A DNA stretch of 64,000 bases from Prochlorococcus sp. AG-402-P16 (GCA_003216295.1 QCJB01000007.1:21647-85646); one strand, 5' to 3'; positions 51,411 through 62,885 are shown, numbered from the stretch's first letter. The notes: a model not told the origin generated them from the sequence alone. Made by a program: numbers and translations.

Positions 51411-52517
51411 TTATTTGTCTGTCCAAAAATTTAAAATATCCTGACCTGTGAAATTAACATCTTTATCATATCTCAATGCATTTGTTTTCTCCATTGGCAG
51501 TGCAAATTGCTTAAATATCAAAGTAGCGAATTTCACAAATTTAATAGGTTTTGTTAAACCTTTAGAACCTACAAAAGCTCTGAAAGATTCGATAATTTTG
51601 TTTCTCAAATCCCAAAACTTATTGTCCTCAAGATTAAAGACCCAAGGAAATGCATTTTTAGAAGTGTGATTTGTTCTTTTTATCACTTCCTCATCAAATT
51701 CCTTTGGATCGATGCCAAGCAATTCATAAAATTCACCTCTTTCGCAAACTGTCAAAGTGTGAGTAAGAAAAACACTCCACAAGAAGAAACGACTTAATAG
51801 TTTACCTCTAAATCCCTTAGTAATTCCTGGCCAACATCTCATCATTACTGTAAAACAATCACCATGCCTGTTCTCGTCTTGACACCACGGTTCAAAGAAA
51901 TCAAAAAGAGGAGCGAAAGCCTGATCCGGATTAGCCTTAAGGTGCCTATCCATCAAGATGTATCTCCAATAACCAATTTTTTCTGAAAGATACACAGAAT
52001 AAATAACCCAACTAATTGGGAACCAAGTCGCTGCTCTTTTTCCACCTAAATGAGGGAGATCCACTTCAATACCCTCGGCAACTAATGCTCTGCTTAGAAA
52101 GCCTGCATGTCGAGCTTCATCTCTAGCTAAAAACTGAAATAGTTTACCAAGATCTCTATTTCCCTCTTTCTTTAAACGGTTAGAAATCTCCTTGAAGAGT
52201 AGGAATCCAGAAAACTCCGAAATAACTGATCTAACTAAATAACTCTCATATGTTTCTTTAGCCTTCTGAGGCAATTCTTGCAATCTATCTAAACTGGCTT
52301 TTCTATCAAAATGAGTGCAGTTATAATCAGCTTTCATTTCGGAAAGCATAGCTTCAAACTCTTCCCGCGCATCAGTTAATTCGGTCTTAGCAGCTTTCTT
52401 AAATTCAGTTACATAGAAACGAGGTGTTAAAAGGTTTTCATCTAAATGTGGCGGCAACTCATTTGTTCCGCGTGTATCAACTCTTAGTTTTGGGGAAGAA
52501 GAAGCTGTTGCGGTCAT
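51411..52517 (-). CDS. acsF: Mg-protoporphyrin IX monomethyl ester (oxidative) cyclase
   Basis: 368 aa; LTPRFYVTEFKKAAK...EFSGFLLFKEISNRLK...FLARDEARHAGFLSRAL...WCQDENRHGDCF. Confidence 0.97.
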   Translation of the reverse strand: MTATASSSPKLRVDTRGTNELPPHLDENLLTPRFYVTEFKKAAKTELTDAREEFEAMLSEMKADYNCTHFDRKASLDRLQELPQKAKETYESYLVRSVISEFSGFLLFKEISNRLKKEGNRDLGKLFQFLARDEARHAGFLSRALVAEGIEVDLPHLGGKRAATWFPISWVIYSVYLSEKIGYWRYILMDRHLKANPDQAFAPLFDFFEPWCQDENRHGDCFTVMMRCWPGITKGFRGKLLSRFFLWSVFLTHTLTVCERGEFYELLGIDPKEFDEEVIKRTNHTSKNAFPWVFNLEDNKFWDLRNKIIESFRAFVGSKGLTKPIKFVKFATLIFKQFALPMEKTNALRYDKDVNFTGQDILNFWTDK

Positions 52518-52752
52518 TCCTAATTATCAAGCAAGAACATAATTGTATGTCTTAATTTGGAAAAAAGGTGAATTTTTAATCAGGTAGTAATAGAGCTTCG
52601 TCAAAAGAGCACAAGAAAGATATGAAACTATTGCCTAAAAAATTCTTCTAAAATTAATATTTAATAATTAAGAGAAATCAAATTTATAAAATTAATAATA
52701 TTTAGAATAGAAATATAAAAAAAATTAAATAGAATAATTGGCAAAAAAATAT

Positions 52753-55700
52753 TTAGGAATGAATATCTTGTAAGGCTGAAACTGATAGAATTTGATTCTG
52801 CAATGCCTCTATTCCTTTTACAGCAGCACTAGCACCCTTTAAGGTTGTCAAAGTGGGTACAGAGTAGTCAAGGGCTGCTTTTCTAAGATATTTATCATCA
52901 TAAATTGCTTGACGTCCAATTGGAGTATTTATTACCAACTGAACCTTTCCAGATCGAATCATGTCCTCAATATTTGGCCTTCCTTCATGAACCTTGAGAA
53001 CCCTTTCTACCTTTAAATCAAATTTCTCGAGATACTTGGAAGTCCCAGATGTTGCCAAAACTGAAAAGCCTAGTTCGATTAATTTTTTCGCTACGGGAAT
53101 CAATGCTGGTTTATCTCGATCATGGGTAGATAAGAAAACAAAACCAGAAGTAGGCAATCCCTCGCCGGCTGCGAGTTCTGATTTGGCATAGGCCATTCCA
53201 AAAGTTTTTGCAGATCCCATCACCTCGCCAGTTGAACGCATTTCTGGACCTAAAACACTGTCTGAGCCAGGAAAACGTCTAAAAGGCATAACAGCCTCTT
53301 TTATTGATTGAAGTGGTGGGATTGGTTCTTGATTTAATCCAATATCCTCTAGTTTTTTATTTAAAAGTAACTGAGTTGCAATTTTCGCAAGAGGGATTCC
53401 AGTGGCTTTAGAGACAAAAGGAACAGTTCTGGAAGCTCTTGGATTTGCTTCAATAATATAAACAATCTCATTAGCCTCATCATCTCTCTTGACCGCAAAT
53501 TGAAGATTAATTAGACCGACCACATCTAGTTCAATAGCCAAAGATTTTGTCCAATGCTTAATTGTTTTAATTGATTCTGCAGATAGCGTTATGGAAGGAA
53601 GGCAACAGGCTGAATCGCCAGAATGAATACCTGCCGGCTCAATGTGCTCCATCAATCCTCCAATCACAACATTTTTGCTTATATCACACAAAGCATCAAC
53701 ATCAACCTCAATTGCATTCTCCAAATATTGATCAATAAGTATTGGATGATCTGGCTCAACGTTTACAGCTTCCTTTATATATCTTTCCAATTCATTTTGC
53801 TCATAAACAATTTCCATAGCTCTACCACCGAGAACATATGAAGGCCTAACAACCAATGGATAGCCAACTTTATTAGCTACAGCCAACGATTCTTCAAAAG
53901 TTCTAGCCAAACCATTTTTGGGTTGCCTAATATCCAATCTCCTCAAAACTTTGTCAAATTGCTCTCTATCTTCAGCCAAATCAATTGAGATAGGGGATGT
54001 ACCTAAAACTTTTGTTCGTAAATTTGAGTTTTCCGATTTCTCTAACCAATTGACTATTGGTAATGAGAGTTTTAGGGGAGTTTGTCCTCCAAATTGAACT
54101 ACTATTCCATAAGGTTCCTCAAATTCAATAACATTTAGAACATCTTCAAGAGTTAAAGGTTCAAAGTAAAGTAAGTCGCTTGTGTCATAATCAGTTGAAA
54201 CCGTTTCAGGGTTACTATTTATCATTATTGTTGTAAATTCTTCCTCTTGAGCTTGATAAGAAGCATGACAACAGCAATAATCAAATTCGATACCTTGTCC
54301 AATACGATTTGGACCTCCGCCCAGTATTAGAATTTTATTTTTATTCTCATTTTTAATTTCATTTAGATTAATATTTTTGATTATATTTCCATCATTATCA
54401 ATCCTATAGACTGGTCTTTCATATGTAGAATAATGATATGGTGTATTAGAGGAAAATTCAGAAGCACATGTGTCAACTGTTTTAAAAACAGGTAATATTT
54501 TTAGTGAATTTCTTTGAGATCTAATTGTTAATTCATCAGTGTTTAGAGCAAAGGCAATTTGACGATCAGAGAATCCAAGTTGTTTTAGTTTGAAGAAAAA
54601 ATTTGGCTCTAATTGATTAACATGATCAAGTTTAAGTAACTGATCCTCTGCATTTACAATATTCCTGAGCTTTGATAAGAACCAAGGGTCTATTTTAGAA
54701 AAAGAAAAAATTTCATGATCACTACGTCCATTCTTCATTGCTAAGCGGACATGCATAATTCTTTCTGGTGAAGGAGTTCTTAATAATCTTTCTAATTCAA
54801 TAGAAGATACTTTCTGATCAACTCGATCACACCCCCAACCACTTAGTCCTGTTTCTAAAGATCGGATTGCCTTTTGAAAAGATTCTTCAAAACATCGTCC
54901 TATTGCCATAGACTCACCAACTGACTTCATTGAAGTAGTGAGAATTGAAGAACTTCCTGAGAATTTTTCAAAGGCAAAACGAGGTATTTTGGTAACTACA
55001 TAATCAATTGAGGGTTCAAAACAAGCGGGGGTCTTGCCAGTTATGTCATTAATAATCTCATCTAATCTATAACCAACAGCCAAAAGAGCAGCAATTTTAG
55101 CAATAGGAAATCCTGTAGCTTTACTTGCTAAAGCTGATGATCTACTAACACGAGGATTCATCTCAATTACAATTATCTCACCATTATTGGGATTAATTGC
55201 AAATTGAATATTGCTTCCACCAGTTGCTACACCAATTTCTCTAATTATGGAAATCGAATAATCTCTTAAACGTTGATATTCTCTATCAGTTAGAGTTTGT
55301 GCAGGTGCTACTGTAATAGAGTCTCCAGTGTGAACCCCCATAGGATCAACATTTTCAATACTGCAAATAATTACAACATTATCTGATAAATCTCTCATAA
55401 CTTCTAACTCAAATTCTTTCCAACCTAAAAGAGATTTTTCTATAAGTATTTGAGAAACAGGACTAGCATCTAGCCCTGTCTTACATAATTCTAAAAATTC
55501 ATCCTGGTTATAAGCAATACCACCTCCACTTCCCCCTAATGTGAAGGCAGGGCGAATGATTTTTGGGAATGAAGATATTTCATTTCCAACTATTTCAGCT
55601 TCTTGGAGATTTGAAGCTATTCCAGATGGACATACTTCAACTCCAATATTATTCATTGCTATTTTAAATAAATTCCTATCCTCAGCTTTTTTAATTGCAT

Positions 55701-56061
55701 GAAGATCTGCACCAATTAATTCAATATTGTATTTTTTTAAAATACCAGATTCTGCTAATTCCACTGAAATATTCAATGCAGTTTGTCCACCCATAGTGGG
55801 CAAAAGAGCATCCGGTCTTTCTATTTCTATAATTTGCTCAACAACTGAGGCTGTAAGAGGTTCAACGTAGGTCCTGTTTGCTGTTTCAGGATCAGTCATT
55901 ATTGAAGCCGGATTAGAGTTAACTAAAATGACTTCAAAACCCTCGCTTCTTAGCGCTTTACATGCCTGGGTACCGGAGTAATCGAATTCACAGGCCTGTC
56001 CAATAACAATTGGACCAGAACCTAGTATCAAAATTCGACGTATATCTTTACGCCGTGGCAT
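52753..56061 (-). CDS. carB: Carbamoyl-phosphate synthase large subunit
   Basis: 1102 aa; [37 protein letters not shown]; duplicated ATP-grasp halves; MGS-like C-terminus. Confidence 0.98.
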   Translation of the reverse strand: MPRRKDIRRILILGSGPIVIGQACEFDYSGTQACKALRSEGFEVILVNSNPASIMTDPETANRTYVEPLTASVVEQIIEIERPDALLPTMGGQTALNISVELAESGILKKYNIELIGADLHAIKKAEDRNLFKIAMNNIGVEVCPSGIASNLQEAEIVGNEISSFPKIIRPAFTLGGSGGGIAYNQDEFLELCKTGLDASPVSQILIEKSLLGWKEFELEVMRDLSDNVVIICSIENVDPMGVHTGDSITVAPAQTLTDREYQRLRDYSISIIREIGVATGGSNIQFAINPNNGEIIVIEMNPRVSRSSALASKATGFPIAKIAALLAVGYRLDEIINDITGKTPACFEPSIDYVVTKIPRFAFEKFSGSSSILTTSMKSVGESMAIGRCFEESFQKAIRSLETGLSGWGCDRVDQKVSSIELERLLRTPSPERIMHVRLAMKNGRSDHEIFSFSKIDPWFLSKLRNIVNAEDQLLKLDHVNQLEPNFFFKLKQLGFSDRQIAFALNTDELTIRSQRNSLKILPVFKTVDTCASEFSSNTPYHYSTYERPVYRIDNDGNIIKNINLNEIKNENKNKILILGGGPNRIGQGIEFDYCCCHASYQAQEEEFTTIMINSNPETVSTDYDTSDLLYFEPLTLEDVLNVIEFEEPYGIVVQFGGQTPLKLSLPIVNWLEKSENSNLRTKVLGTSPISIDLAEDREQFDKVLRRLDIRQPKNGLARTFEESLAVANKVGYPLVVRPSYVLGGRAMEIVYEQNELERYIKEAVNVEPDHPILIDQYLENAIEVDVDALCDISKNVVIGGLMEHIEPAGIHSGDSACCLPSITLSAESIKTIKHWTKSLAIELDVVGLINLQFAVKRDDEANEIVYIIEANPRASRTVPFVSKATGIPLAKIATQLLLNKKLEDIGLNQEPIPPLQSIKEAVMPFRRFPGSDSVLGPEMRSTGEVMGSAKTFGMAYAKSELAAGEGLPTSGFVFLSTHDRDKPALIPVAKKLIELGFSVLATSGTSKYLEKFDLKVERVLKVHEGRPNIEDMIRSGKVQLVINTPIGRQAIYDDKYLRKAALDYSVPTLTTLKGASAAVKGIEALQNQILSVSALQDIHS

Positions 56062-56181
56062 TTGAATTTCTTGTAAACTTCATTTATGTCACGCATTCTA
56101 GGTATCTGTTTATCATCTACTGTCTAGATAGGCAAACTACTATTAAAGTCTAGCTAACTTTCCGAATAAGAAACAAAGAGC

Positions 56182-56817
56182 ATGAGCGAACTTCAGCGCC
56201 TTAAAGGGCTGCTGCCACCAGAAAACCAAAGCTGGGTATTTATTGAAGCCGCAGCAGCAATAGACCCCCCCCTGATCACGCTTGAGGAAATAGGGCGAGA
56301 TGAGGTTGAAATACAGGTTGATCTTGAGCAATGGGAATATTTAGCTCAAGATCATAGGAATTTGCTGTTTTGGCACGAAGTGGGAAGGATACAAAATGAC
56401 ACCATCCCAAGAGACGGATGGGAAATGGCAGCTCTTGCAATAGGCCTAGGTGGTGCAATAGGGGAATTATGGGTCCAAGATGGATTACTACTTTTAATGG
56501 CACTTGGATTGTCAGGTTTTGCTGGTTATCGGTTGTATTTAAAGAATAATTCTGAGAAAAGACTTCAAGATGCGATATCAGCTGATGAGAGGGCTATTGA
56601 TTTGGCATGCAGATTTGGATATAGCGTGCCAAATGCTTATAAAAGTCTTGGAGGCGCACTTAAAGATTTAGTAGAAAAGTCAAGAAAGAAAAAAAGGAGA
56701 ACATTCTACGAAGATAGACTTGAAGCACTTAGGAAAAGTGCGGAAAAGGCAAGAGCCGAAATGGCCTCTCAAGAAGGTTCTACAAAATCAGTTACGAGTG
56801 AGAATGTATATGGATAG
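56182..56817 (+). CDS. DUF3318-like membrane protein
   Basis: 211 aa; two TM; ELQRLKGLLPPENQSWVFIEAA...LFWHEVGRIQNDTIPRDGWEMAALAIGLGGA. Confidence 0.75.
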   Translation: MSELQRLKGLLPPENQSWVFIEAAAAIDPPLITLEEIGRDEVEIQVDLEQWEYLAQDHRNLLFWHEVGRIQNDTIPRDGWEMAALAIGLGGAIGELWVQDGLLLLMALGLSGFAGYRLYLKNNSEKRLQDAISADERAIDLACRFGYSVPNAYKSLGGALKDLVEKSRKKKRRTFYEDRLEALRKSAEKARAEMASQEGSTKSVTSENVYG

Positions 56818-57184
56818 CAGCAAATTGGTAGAGATCGCAGCACTTGCTTGTGATGATAAAAGAGCTAATAATATAAATCTTTTAAAAATTGATGAAGTTT
56901 CAAGTATTGCAGATTGGATATTAATTACAGATGGACTATCCGATGTACAAGTAAGAGCAATAGTTACTAACGTAGAAAAAACAATAAAAGATGAAGCGGA
57001 CCTTCTACCTCTTAGGAAAGAAGGCGTTTCTGAAGCAAAATGGGCTTTACTTGATTACGGTGATCTTATAATAAATGTATTGCAACCCAGTGAAAGAAAA
57101 TTCTACGACTTAGAGTCATTTTGGAGCAATGGAATTAAACATAATTTTATTAACAATCGATTAGTAATTACGAAAAATGAGTGA
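56804..57184 (+). CDS. rsfS: Ribosome silencing factor RsfS (Iojap)
   Basis: KLVEIAALACDDKRANNINLLKIDEVSSIADWILITDGLSDVQVRAI...WALLDYGDLIINV; start within upstream gene end. Confidence 0.92.
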   Translation: MYMDSSKLVEIAALACDDKRANNINLLKIDEVSSIADWILITDGLSDVQVRAIVTNVEKTIKDEADLLPLRKEGVSEAKWALLDYGDLIINVLQPSERKFYDLESFWSNGIKHNFINNRLVITKNE

Positions 57185-57677
57185 GATCATCTGTCCTGTA
57201 CCAAAAAACCAAAGACCATTAAATGAATTCAATAATATCAAAGATTCATGGATAATTTCATGGCCTATATTAGGAAATAGAATTTTTTATAAAAAATTGA
57301 TTTTTAGTTGGTTCTTATTTTTACCAATCAACATAACAATATCATTAGGAAGTCCTTACTTAAGAAATAATCTATTTGACTTTATTTTCATAAGTCTAAT
57401 CAGTTCAATTATTCTCCCTATGTTATTACTAATTAGACAATGGTTAAGTTGGAAATATATTCTTAAACGACTAAATTCTGAAAGCATTGAGTATGAAGAA
57501 TCTGGATGGTATGATGGTCAAACATGGGAAAAGCCTCTTGATTGGAGAGCAAAAGATCAACTAATCGCTCAACATGAAGTTAAACCAATCTTAATGCAAA
57601 TCGAAAATGCTTTAAAACTTATCCTAATTTGTATATTATACGCCTTATCTTTTCGACTTATAAAAAATAGTTTATAA
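57177..57677 (+). CDS. CGLD27/DUF1230-like membrane protein
   Basis: CPVPKNQRPLNEFNNIKDSWIISWP...ESGWYDGQTWEKPLDWRAKDQLIAQHEVKPIL. Confidence 0.85.
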   Translation: MSEIICPVPKNQRPLNEFNNIKDSWIISWPILGNRIFYKKLIFSWFLFLPINITISLGSPYLRNNLFDFIFISLISSIILPMLLLIRQWLSWKYILKRLNSESIEYEESGWYDGQTWEKPLDWRAKDQLIAQHEVKPILMQIENALKLILICILYALSFRLIKNSL

Positions 57678-58640
57678 ATGAATTTGCAAAATAAACTATT
57701 ACATAATAATAACCAATGCATAAAAGTACTAGTTAAGAGAGGTTCAAGTGTTGAGTCTGTACACAGAGCTCACGCATCAATTTGCGATATCAAAGGACGC
57801 ACTTTAATGAAAGCAGGTTCATCTGAATATGAGACATTTATTAGATCAGCCTTGAAACCTTTCCAAGCCTTACCTTTTATAACAAGTGGTACTTCTGAAA
57901 AATATAAATTAGACAATAAAACTTTAGCTCTAGCATGCGGGTCTCATGCTGGCTCAAACTTACAAGCCAGAACAGCTTTCAAGCTCCTCTGGAATGCAGA
58001 TATAGATATAAAAAATCTCAAATGTCCTACCCCTAAAAACAAAAAAAGCAAACTACAACATAATTGTTCAGGAAAGCATTCTGCTTTCCTGGCAACCTGT
58101 AAAAAAATGAATTGGGATTTAGAGAGCTATCTAATGGGGCATCATCCACTCCAAAAAGAAATTTTCAGAAGAGTTTCAGACCTACTAAAAATGCCTGCCG
58201 ATGAATTAATTGCTGAAAGAGATGACTGTGGGGCTCCTACATTACTTTTACGCTTGTCTCAAATGGCTATTTTATACGCACACCTATCAAGGTCTGACCA
58301 TCCTGAATTTGAACAAATAACTCGTGCGATGACACGTCATCCTGAATTGGTTGCTGGAGAGGGCTGTTTTGATTCTGAATTAATTAAAAGAGGCCACAAT
58401 CAAATCATAAGCAAAGGGGGTAGTGAAGGAATTCAATGCATAGGGCTGTTAGGGGAAGGTATCGGTCTATCAATAAAAGTTGAAGATGGATCCAAGAGAG
58501 CCAAGCATGCAGTAGCGATTCATCTATTGAGACAACTTGAATGGATCACTCCATCTGCACTTGAAGAACTTGATGAAATCATCCTTCAGACAAAACCAGG
58601 CATCTACTTGGAAGTTGAAGGGGAATTAAAGGTCCCCTAA
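57678..58640 (+). CDS. L-asparaginase II family protein
   Basis: VKRGSSVESVHRAHASICDIKGR...IRSALKPFQALP...CSGKHSAFLATCKKMNWD...DDCGAPTLLLRLSQMA. Confidence 0.92.
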   Translation: MNLQNKLLHNNNQCIKVLVKRGSSVESVHRAHASICDIKGRTLMKAGSSEYETFIRSALKPFQALPFITSGTSEKYKLDNKTLALACGSHAGSNLQARTAFKLLWNADIDIKNLKCPTPKNKKSKLQHNCSGKHSAFLATCKKMNWDLESYLMGHHPLQKEIFRRVSDLLKMPADELIAERDDCGAPTLLLRLSQMAILYAHLSRSDHPEFEQITRAMTRHPELVAGEGCFDSELIKRGHNQIISKGGSEGIQCIGLLGEGIGLSIKVEDGSKRAKHAVAIHLLRQLEWITPSALEELDEIILQTKPGIYLEVEGELKVP

Positions 58641-58691
58641 TACAAACAAAATAGTTACTAAGTCACTCTAGGATGTATGCTTTATTAGCTT

Positions 58692-58768
<77 letters not shown>

Positions 58769-58777
58769 ATAAAGTAA

Positions 58778-58806
58778 AAGCCACAAAGCCCCCAGTGGCT
58801 TTTTTA
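58778..58806 (+). terminator. Rho-independent terminator after initiator tRNA
   Basis: AAGCCAC-aaagccccca-GTGGCTT followed by T run. Confidence 0.85.
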
Positions 58807-59090
58807 ATGCCCTAAATTCAAATCAATTTATTAAGTACATAGTGCATAATTGATAGAATTTTTGTTTTTTTATTTATTTAGCACTATTTTCCTATTACAC
58901 ATCATTAAAAAATTTAAAATTTATACAGTAGCTAAATCTACTGCCTTGAAGCAGAATGTTTTAATGTTTTTTTAATTTATAATCATAGCTAAAAATTAAT
59001 ATAGTTCTGTAAAATTCTAATTAGAAATAACAATGTACTTATTTTAATTTCTAGTTAAAATAAAGAACTAATCAGTCACCCAAAATATAA

Positions 59091-59261
59091 ATGAAAAAAG
59101 ACAACCTAAAAAGAATCATAAAGCAATTCGAAATTTTGATAGAGGAGTTAAAAAGTGAGGTCTACTCTGATAAAGAATCATATGTTCATCCATGGGACGA
59201 ACATATGAAAAATACACCTCGAATAATAAAATCTGAAGATGACGATGGATACACTGATTAA
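59091..59261 (+). CDS. 56-aa acidic hypothetical peptide
   Basis: Manual translation MKKDNLKRIIKQFEILIEELKSEVYSDKESYVHPWDEHMKNTPRIIKSEDDDGYTD*. Confidence 0.6.
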   Translation: MKKDNLKRIIKQFEILIEELKSEVYSDKESYVHPWDEHMKNTPRIIKSEDDDGYTD

Positions 59262-59376
59262 TTCTTCTGATACCATTTAAAAAAATATGATTAAATTCAA
59301 ATTTCACATCTTTAGTAGTTTTACCTATTGCGATTAGCTCATTTCAAAAGCAAATTTATAAAAAAGGAATTTATTT

Positions 59377-59568
59377 ATGGCAGCTTTACCTCAACTTGTA
59401 AAGGCGACCCCTCAAGGAGGAACAATTCATAGATATCAGCTTACAGGTGGCAAGACTTCCTTCATGAGATATCTAGGTTGCTATCTTGGTACATGTAAAT
59501 TTTGCAACGATATTGAGGAAGCTTCTAATTTTGTACAAAGCATAGAGCTTTCTCCCAAAAGCCTTTAA
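59377..59568 (+). CDS. Small hypothetical protein with CxxC (63 aa)
   Basis: RYLGCYLGTCKFCNDIEEASNFVQSIELSPKSL. Confidence 0.6.
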   Translation: MAALPQLVKATPQGGTIHRYQLTGGKTSFMRYLGCYLGTCKFCNDIEEASNFVQSIELSPKSL

Positions 59569-59759
59569 GTGTACAAGGTTAAAAAATATATAGGTTAAAC
59601 AACGTCACCCTGAGGATTTATGAAGGATACAGGTTTTTTTATGTAAATTTAATCGATTGATGAAGGGTTTAGGTGCTATTTTTTTTGAGTCTTTATACAT
59701 AATAGGAGATCTCTCTTTTTGCGAGACTTTTTTGATCTCACCAAAAGAGCACCTTGACT

Positions 59760-61094
59760 ATGAAGGAAGAAAAAGGAAAAGATAACAAATCATTTGCATA
59801 TGAGACTAATAATCTCATAAGTTCAAATTTTAATGAGAAAAATAGAGTAAACAAAGAAGATAATATAGCTTCAAAACCTATTAACCAGTTAACCAATGGT
59901 TTATTAGGTTGGTATTCAGTTTCAAGTAGTGAAGCAATAAAAGAAGGTAAACTTCATTTCTTCACTATTTATAATGAGCCTCTTGTTTTATATCGTGATA
60001 GAGAAGATATTGTTAGATGTGTAAAAGATATCTGCCCTCACAGAGGAGCCTCATTTTTTGGTGGAGAGGTTATCAATGGGCAACTTGTCTGTCCATACCA
60101 CGGTGCAAGGTTTTCATCTCAAGGTAGCTGTACTAATCTCGATAGAATTACTTGCCAACATATTATTGACTCAAACTATGATAACTACGCTAAAAGTATA
60201 AAACTTCTTCAATATCCTTGTATAGAAAAAGAAGGTTATATATATATTTACTATACAGGTACAGCCCAAGCCAATATTGAAGACTTTGAAATTAGATCAT
60301 CAATAAATAGCTTACTTCCTGACTCTTATGGATTCCCCTCGTTGGAATATGAATATGAAGAAGTATATGTAGATTTCAAAGCAGACTGGGCAAGAATTAT
60401 TGAAAATCATCTTGACATATTACATGTTTTTTGGATGCACGGGAATACAATTCCTGACAAAAATGTAAATAGAAATACGATAACTAGTTTCAATCAAATA
60501 ATAAAGCGCGATAATCGACAAATTGAAAGTATATACTCTTATAAAACTAATGGAAAAGAAGAGTTTATAAGAATCAAATTTGTACCTCCTGGTCGAATAT
60601 TTATTTACAAAGGTTCCCCAGAAAGCACAAGATATATTCAGGTATTAGATCACATTCCATTAGGAAATAATAAGGCAAGAGTCATAGTCAGGCACTACCG
60701 TAAATTCCTTAAAAATAAGCTTTTTACAAATTTAGTTTTATTTAGTCATTTGCAACGCAGGACTTTCTATAAAATCTTCTCAGAGGATTATCAAGTTTTA
60801 AAAACCCAGACATTTAACGAACAAATGGGTTACATACAAAAAGATAATGTAAAGTTATTGGGGGAAGATAAAATGGTTCAATATTATTGGGATTGGCTAC
60901 AAAATGCCTTAATTAAAGAGAAGCCATGGGAAATTCATCCAACCGATGCATCAACAAATACAGTTCATGATGATAGAGGCATGCTATATCCTCCTGAGAA
61001 TCCTAATATGGCAATAAAAAACAACAGAAATATATTAATTAAACTTTTAACTAGAGCATTATTTCCTATAAGTCTAATTCTCCTATTAATTTAG
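59760..61094 (+). CDS. Rieske non-heme iron oxygenase (pheophorbide-a-oxygenase-like), C-terminal hydrophobic helix
   Basis: CPHRGASFFGGEVINGQLVCPYHGARF Rieske; ENHLDILHVFWMH fits E-x3-D-x2-H-x4-H mononuclear iron site; C-term LLTRALFPISLILLLI; ATG 59760 preferred over tracked TTG 59754. Confidence 0.85.
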   Translation: MKEEKGKDNKSFAYETNNLISSNFNEKNRVNKEDNIASKPINQLTNGLLGWYSVSSSEAIKEGKLHFFTIYNEPLVLYRDREDIVRCVKDICPHRGASFFGGEVINGQLVCPYHGARFSSQGSCTNLDRITCQHIIDSNYDNYAKSIKLLQYPCIEKEGYIYIYYTGTAQANIEDFEIRSSINSLLPDSYGFPSLEYEYEEVYVDFKADWARIIENHLDILHVFWMHGNTIPDKNVNRNTITSFNQIIKRDNRQIESIYSYKTNGKEEFIRIKFVPPGRIFIYKGSPESTRYIQVLDHIPLGNNKARVIVRHYRKFLKNKLFTNLVLFSHLQRRTFYKIFSEDYQVLKTQTFNEQMGYIQKDNVKLLGEDKMVQYYWDWLQNALIKEKPWEIHPTDASTNTVHDDRGMLYPPENPNMAIKNNRNILIKLLTRALFPISLILLLI

Positions 61095-61125
61095 CTAATT
61101 AAAGCATATTTAGAAAATTATATAA

Positions 61126-61947
61126 ATGGTAATTAATTCCAAAAAAGATTTAATTACATGGGCAAGTCTTAAAAATATAAATGTTTATATAGATCAGAAA
61201 CAAGTACTTTCAAATATAAATATTAATCTAAAATATGGAGAAAACATAGTAATTCTTGGTCCTAATGGGTCAGGAAAATCTACTTTCTTAAAATTATTTA
61301 ATAGATCAATATATCCAAAAGTTTCTAAAGATAGTTCTATTAAAATATTTAATAGCAGCAATATTAATATTTTTGAATTACGTAGGAGAGTTGGATTTCT
61401 TTTTAAAGAAATGGAAGAAAGAATTATTAGAGGTGTCAATTTATATGATGTAATTGCTTCAGGTTTTTCTGGTTCATTTAATACTAAAAATAAAGACTCA
61501 CTTTCTAAAACTGAAAAAATTAAATTAGAAAATCTAATCAATGATTGGCAATTAAATGATATAATCTATAATGATTTCTATTCACTATCTGATGGTCAAA
61601 AAAGGAGAGCATTAATAGCAAGAGCAATCGTTTATGAACCTAATTTAATTGTACTTGATGAGCCATTTTGTAATTTAGACCTGAAATCACATTTTATTTT
61701 AAATAAAAACCTAAATAAGTTAATTAATAAATCTGTAAATATAATTTATATTACCCATACCTTAGAATCAATTCTTCCCGAAACAAATAGAGTGATTCTC
61801 ATAAAAGATGGCATGATAATAAAAGAAGGTTCCCCTAAAAATATTATCAATTCAAAAACAATAAGTGATCTATTTAATATATCTATAAAAGTAGTTAAAG
61901 AAGATAAATATTGGAGAGGGTTACCAGAAATAGTTAAAGAAGAATAA
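61126..61947 (+). CDS. ABC transporter ATPase (ModF/YlmA-like), no permease adjacent
   Basis: IVILGPNGSGKSTFLKLFNRS, SLSDGQKRRALIARAIVYEPNLIVLDEPFCNLD. Confidence 0.9.
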   Translation: MVINSKKDLITWASLKNINVYIDQKQVLSNININLKYGENIVILGPNGSGKSTFLKLFNRSIYPKVSKDSSIKIFNSSNINIFELRRRVGFLFKEMEERIIRGVNLYDVIASGFSGSFNTKNKDSLSKTEKIKLENLINDWQLNDIIYNDFYSLSDGQKRRALIARAIVYEPNLIVLDEPFCNLDLKSHFILNKNLNKLINKSVNIIYITHTLESILPETNRVILIKDGMIIKEGSPKNIINSKTISDLFNISIKVVKEDKYWRGLPEIVKEE

Positions 61948-62149
61948 TAACTATTACAGCAAAAAAAATGAAGGCAAAAAATAAATTTTTTTTATTTAAC
62001 GATACAGAGTTCCTAGCTTTAACCATTCTTGTACCTGATCTTCTGACGCCGTAGGGATTTCCACAAGAGATACAAATCAATCTTCCTGACAAGGCACGAT
62101 CAGCTCTAAAACTAATCCCCCCACAAACGAAGCATTTATTTTTAGTCAT
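61934..62149 (-). CDS. Zinc-ribbon plus TM small protein
   Basis: CFVCGG...LICISCGNPYGVRRSGTRMVKARN...FFAFIFFAVIVIILL. Confidence 0.7.
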   Translation of the reverse strand: MTKNKCFVCGGISFRADRALSGRLICISCGNPYGVRRSGTRMVKARNSVSLNKKNLFFAFIFFAVIVIILL

Positions 62150-62159
62150 TGTAACTTAT

Positions 62160-62885
62160 TCAATTTATAAAATCATCAAGAAATGATAACGGATTATTCA
62201 TTGAACTTGAGTACCCTAGAAGACTTTCAGGCTTGTAAATATAAAGCAATTCATCCTTTTCACTAATTAATATTGTTGCTCCTCTCTGAGTCAAGAATGA
62301 TATATCAGGTACATAGGTATTCCAATTGGAAAGTATTTCAATCATATTAATCAGTCTTCTGGTAGCCAACTCGAAAGGCCTTAAAACATTTTTATCACTA
62401 AAAATATTGAACATTTTTCCCTTAAGGAGTGAAAATTGACCCAGTTTTATATTCTCATCAGAGGAAAAAATTTTGTGCCCAGTATTATCTCCCAAGTACC
62501 CTCTTAAGACCTCCTTAATGGTACCTCTTGAATTAACACCCGCGCACATAATCAACAAGTTCAAAGCTGCTGGAATAGGCCAAAAAAGACCAGTATTTAA
62601 ATTAAGTTTTCGATGAAGATCAGCATTACTTACTGAAATAACATTTTGAACGTTTAATTTAGTAAATCTGCAAAAAGACTCTTTTGATTTCTTACTCCCT
62701 ATTCCAATTATTATAAAATCAATAGAATTTTCAGAAAGTCTGCCTACTTGAGAAGACAATTCTTGCGCATATTCAAAACTATCAAAATCAGCAAATGAAC
62801 CAAGTATTACAAACAAGCGCTTTCTTTTTGATAGAAAAATTTTATTTTCAACAAAAAACTCATTCAGGATATTTTTACACTCCAT
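62160..62885 (-). CDS. AhpC/TSA-like (PRXL2/AAED-type) protein
   Basis: 241 aa; RLFVILGSFADFDSFEYAQELSSQVGRLSENSIDFIIIGIGSKKSKESFCRFTKL...GLFWPIPAALNLLIMCAGVNSRGTIKEVLRGYLGD. Confidence 0.65.
   Translation of the reverse strand: MECKNILNEFFVENKIFLSKRKRLFVILGSFADFDSFEYAQELSSQVGRLSENSIDFIIIGIGSKKSKESFCRFTKLNVQNVISVSNADLHRKLNLNTGLFWPIPAALNLLIMCAGVNSRGTIKEVLRGYLGDNTGHKIFSSDENIKLGQFSLLKGKMFNIFSDKNVLRPFELATRRLINMIEILSNWNTYVPDISFLTQRGATILISEKDELLYIYKPESLLGYSSSMNNPLSFLDDFIN

Noticed and set aside
59116-59307. Minus-strand 63-aa ORF
   Set aside because: Opposite the better supported 56-aa ORF 59091-59261.
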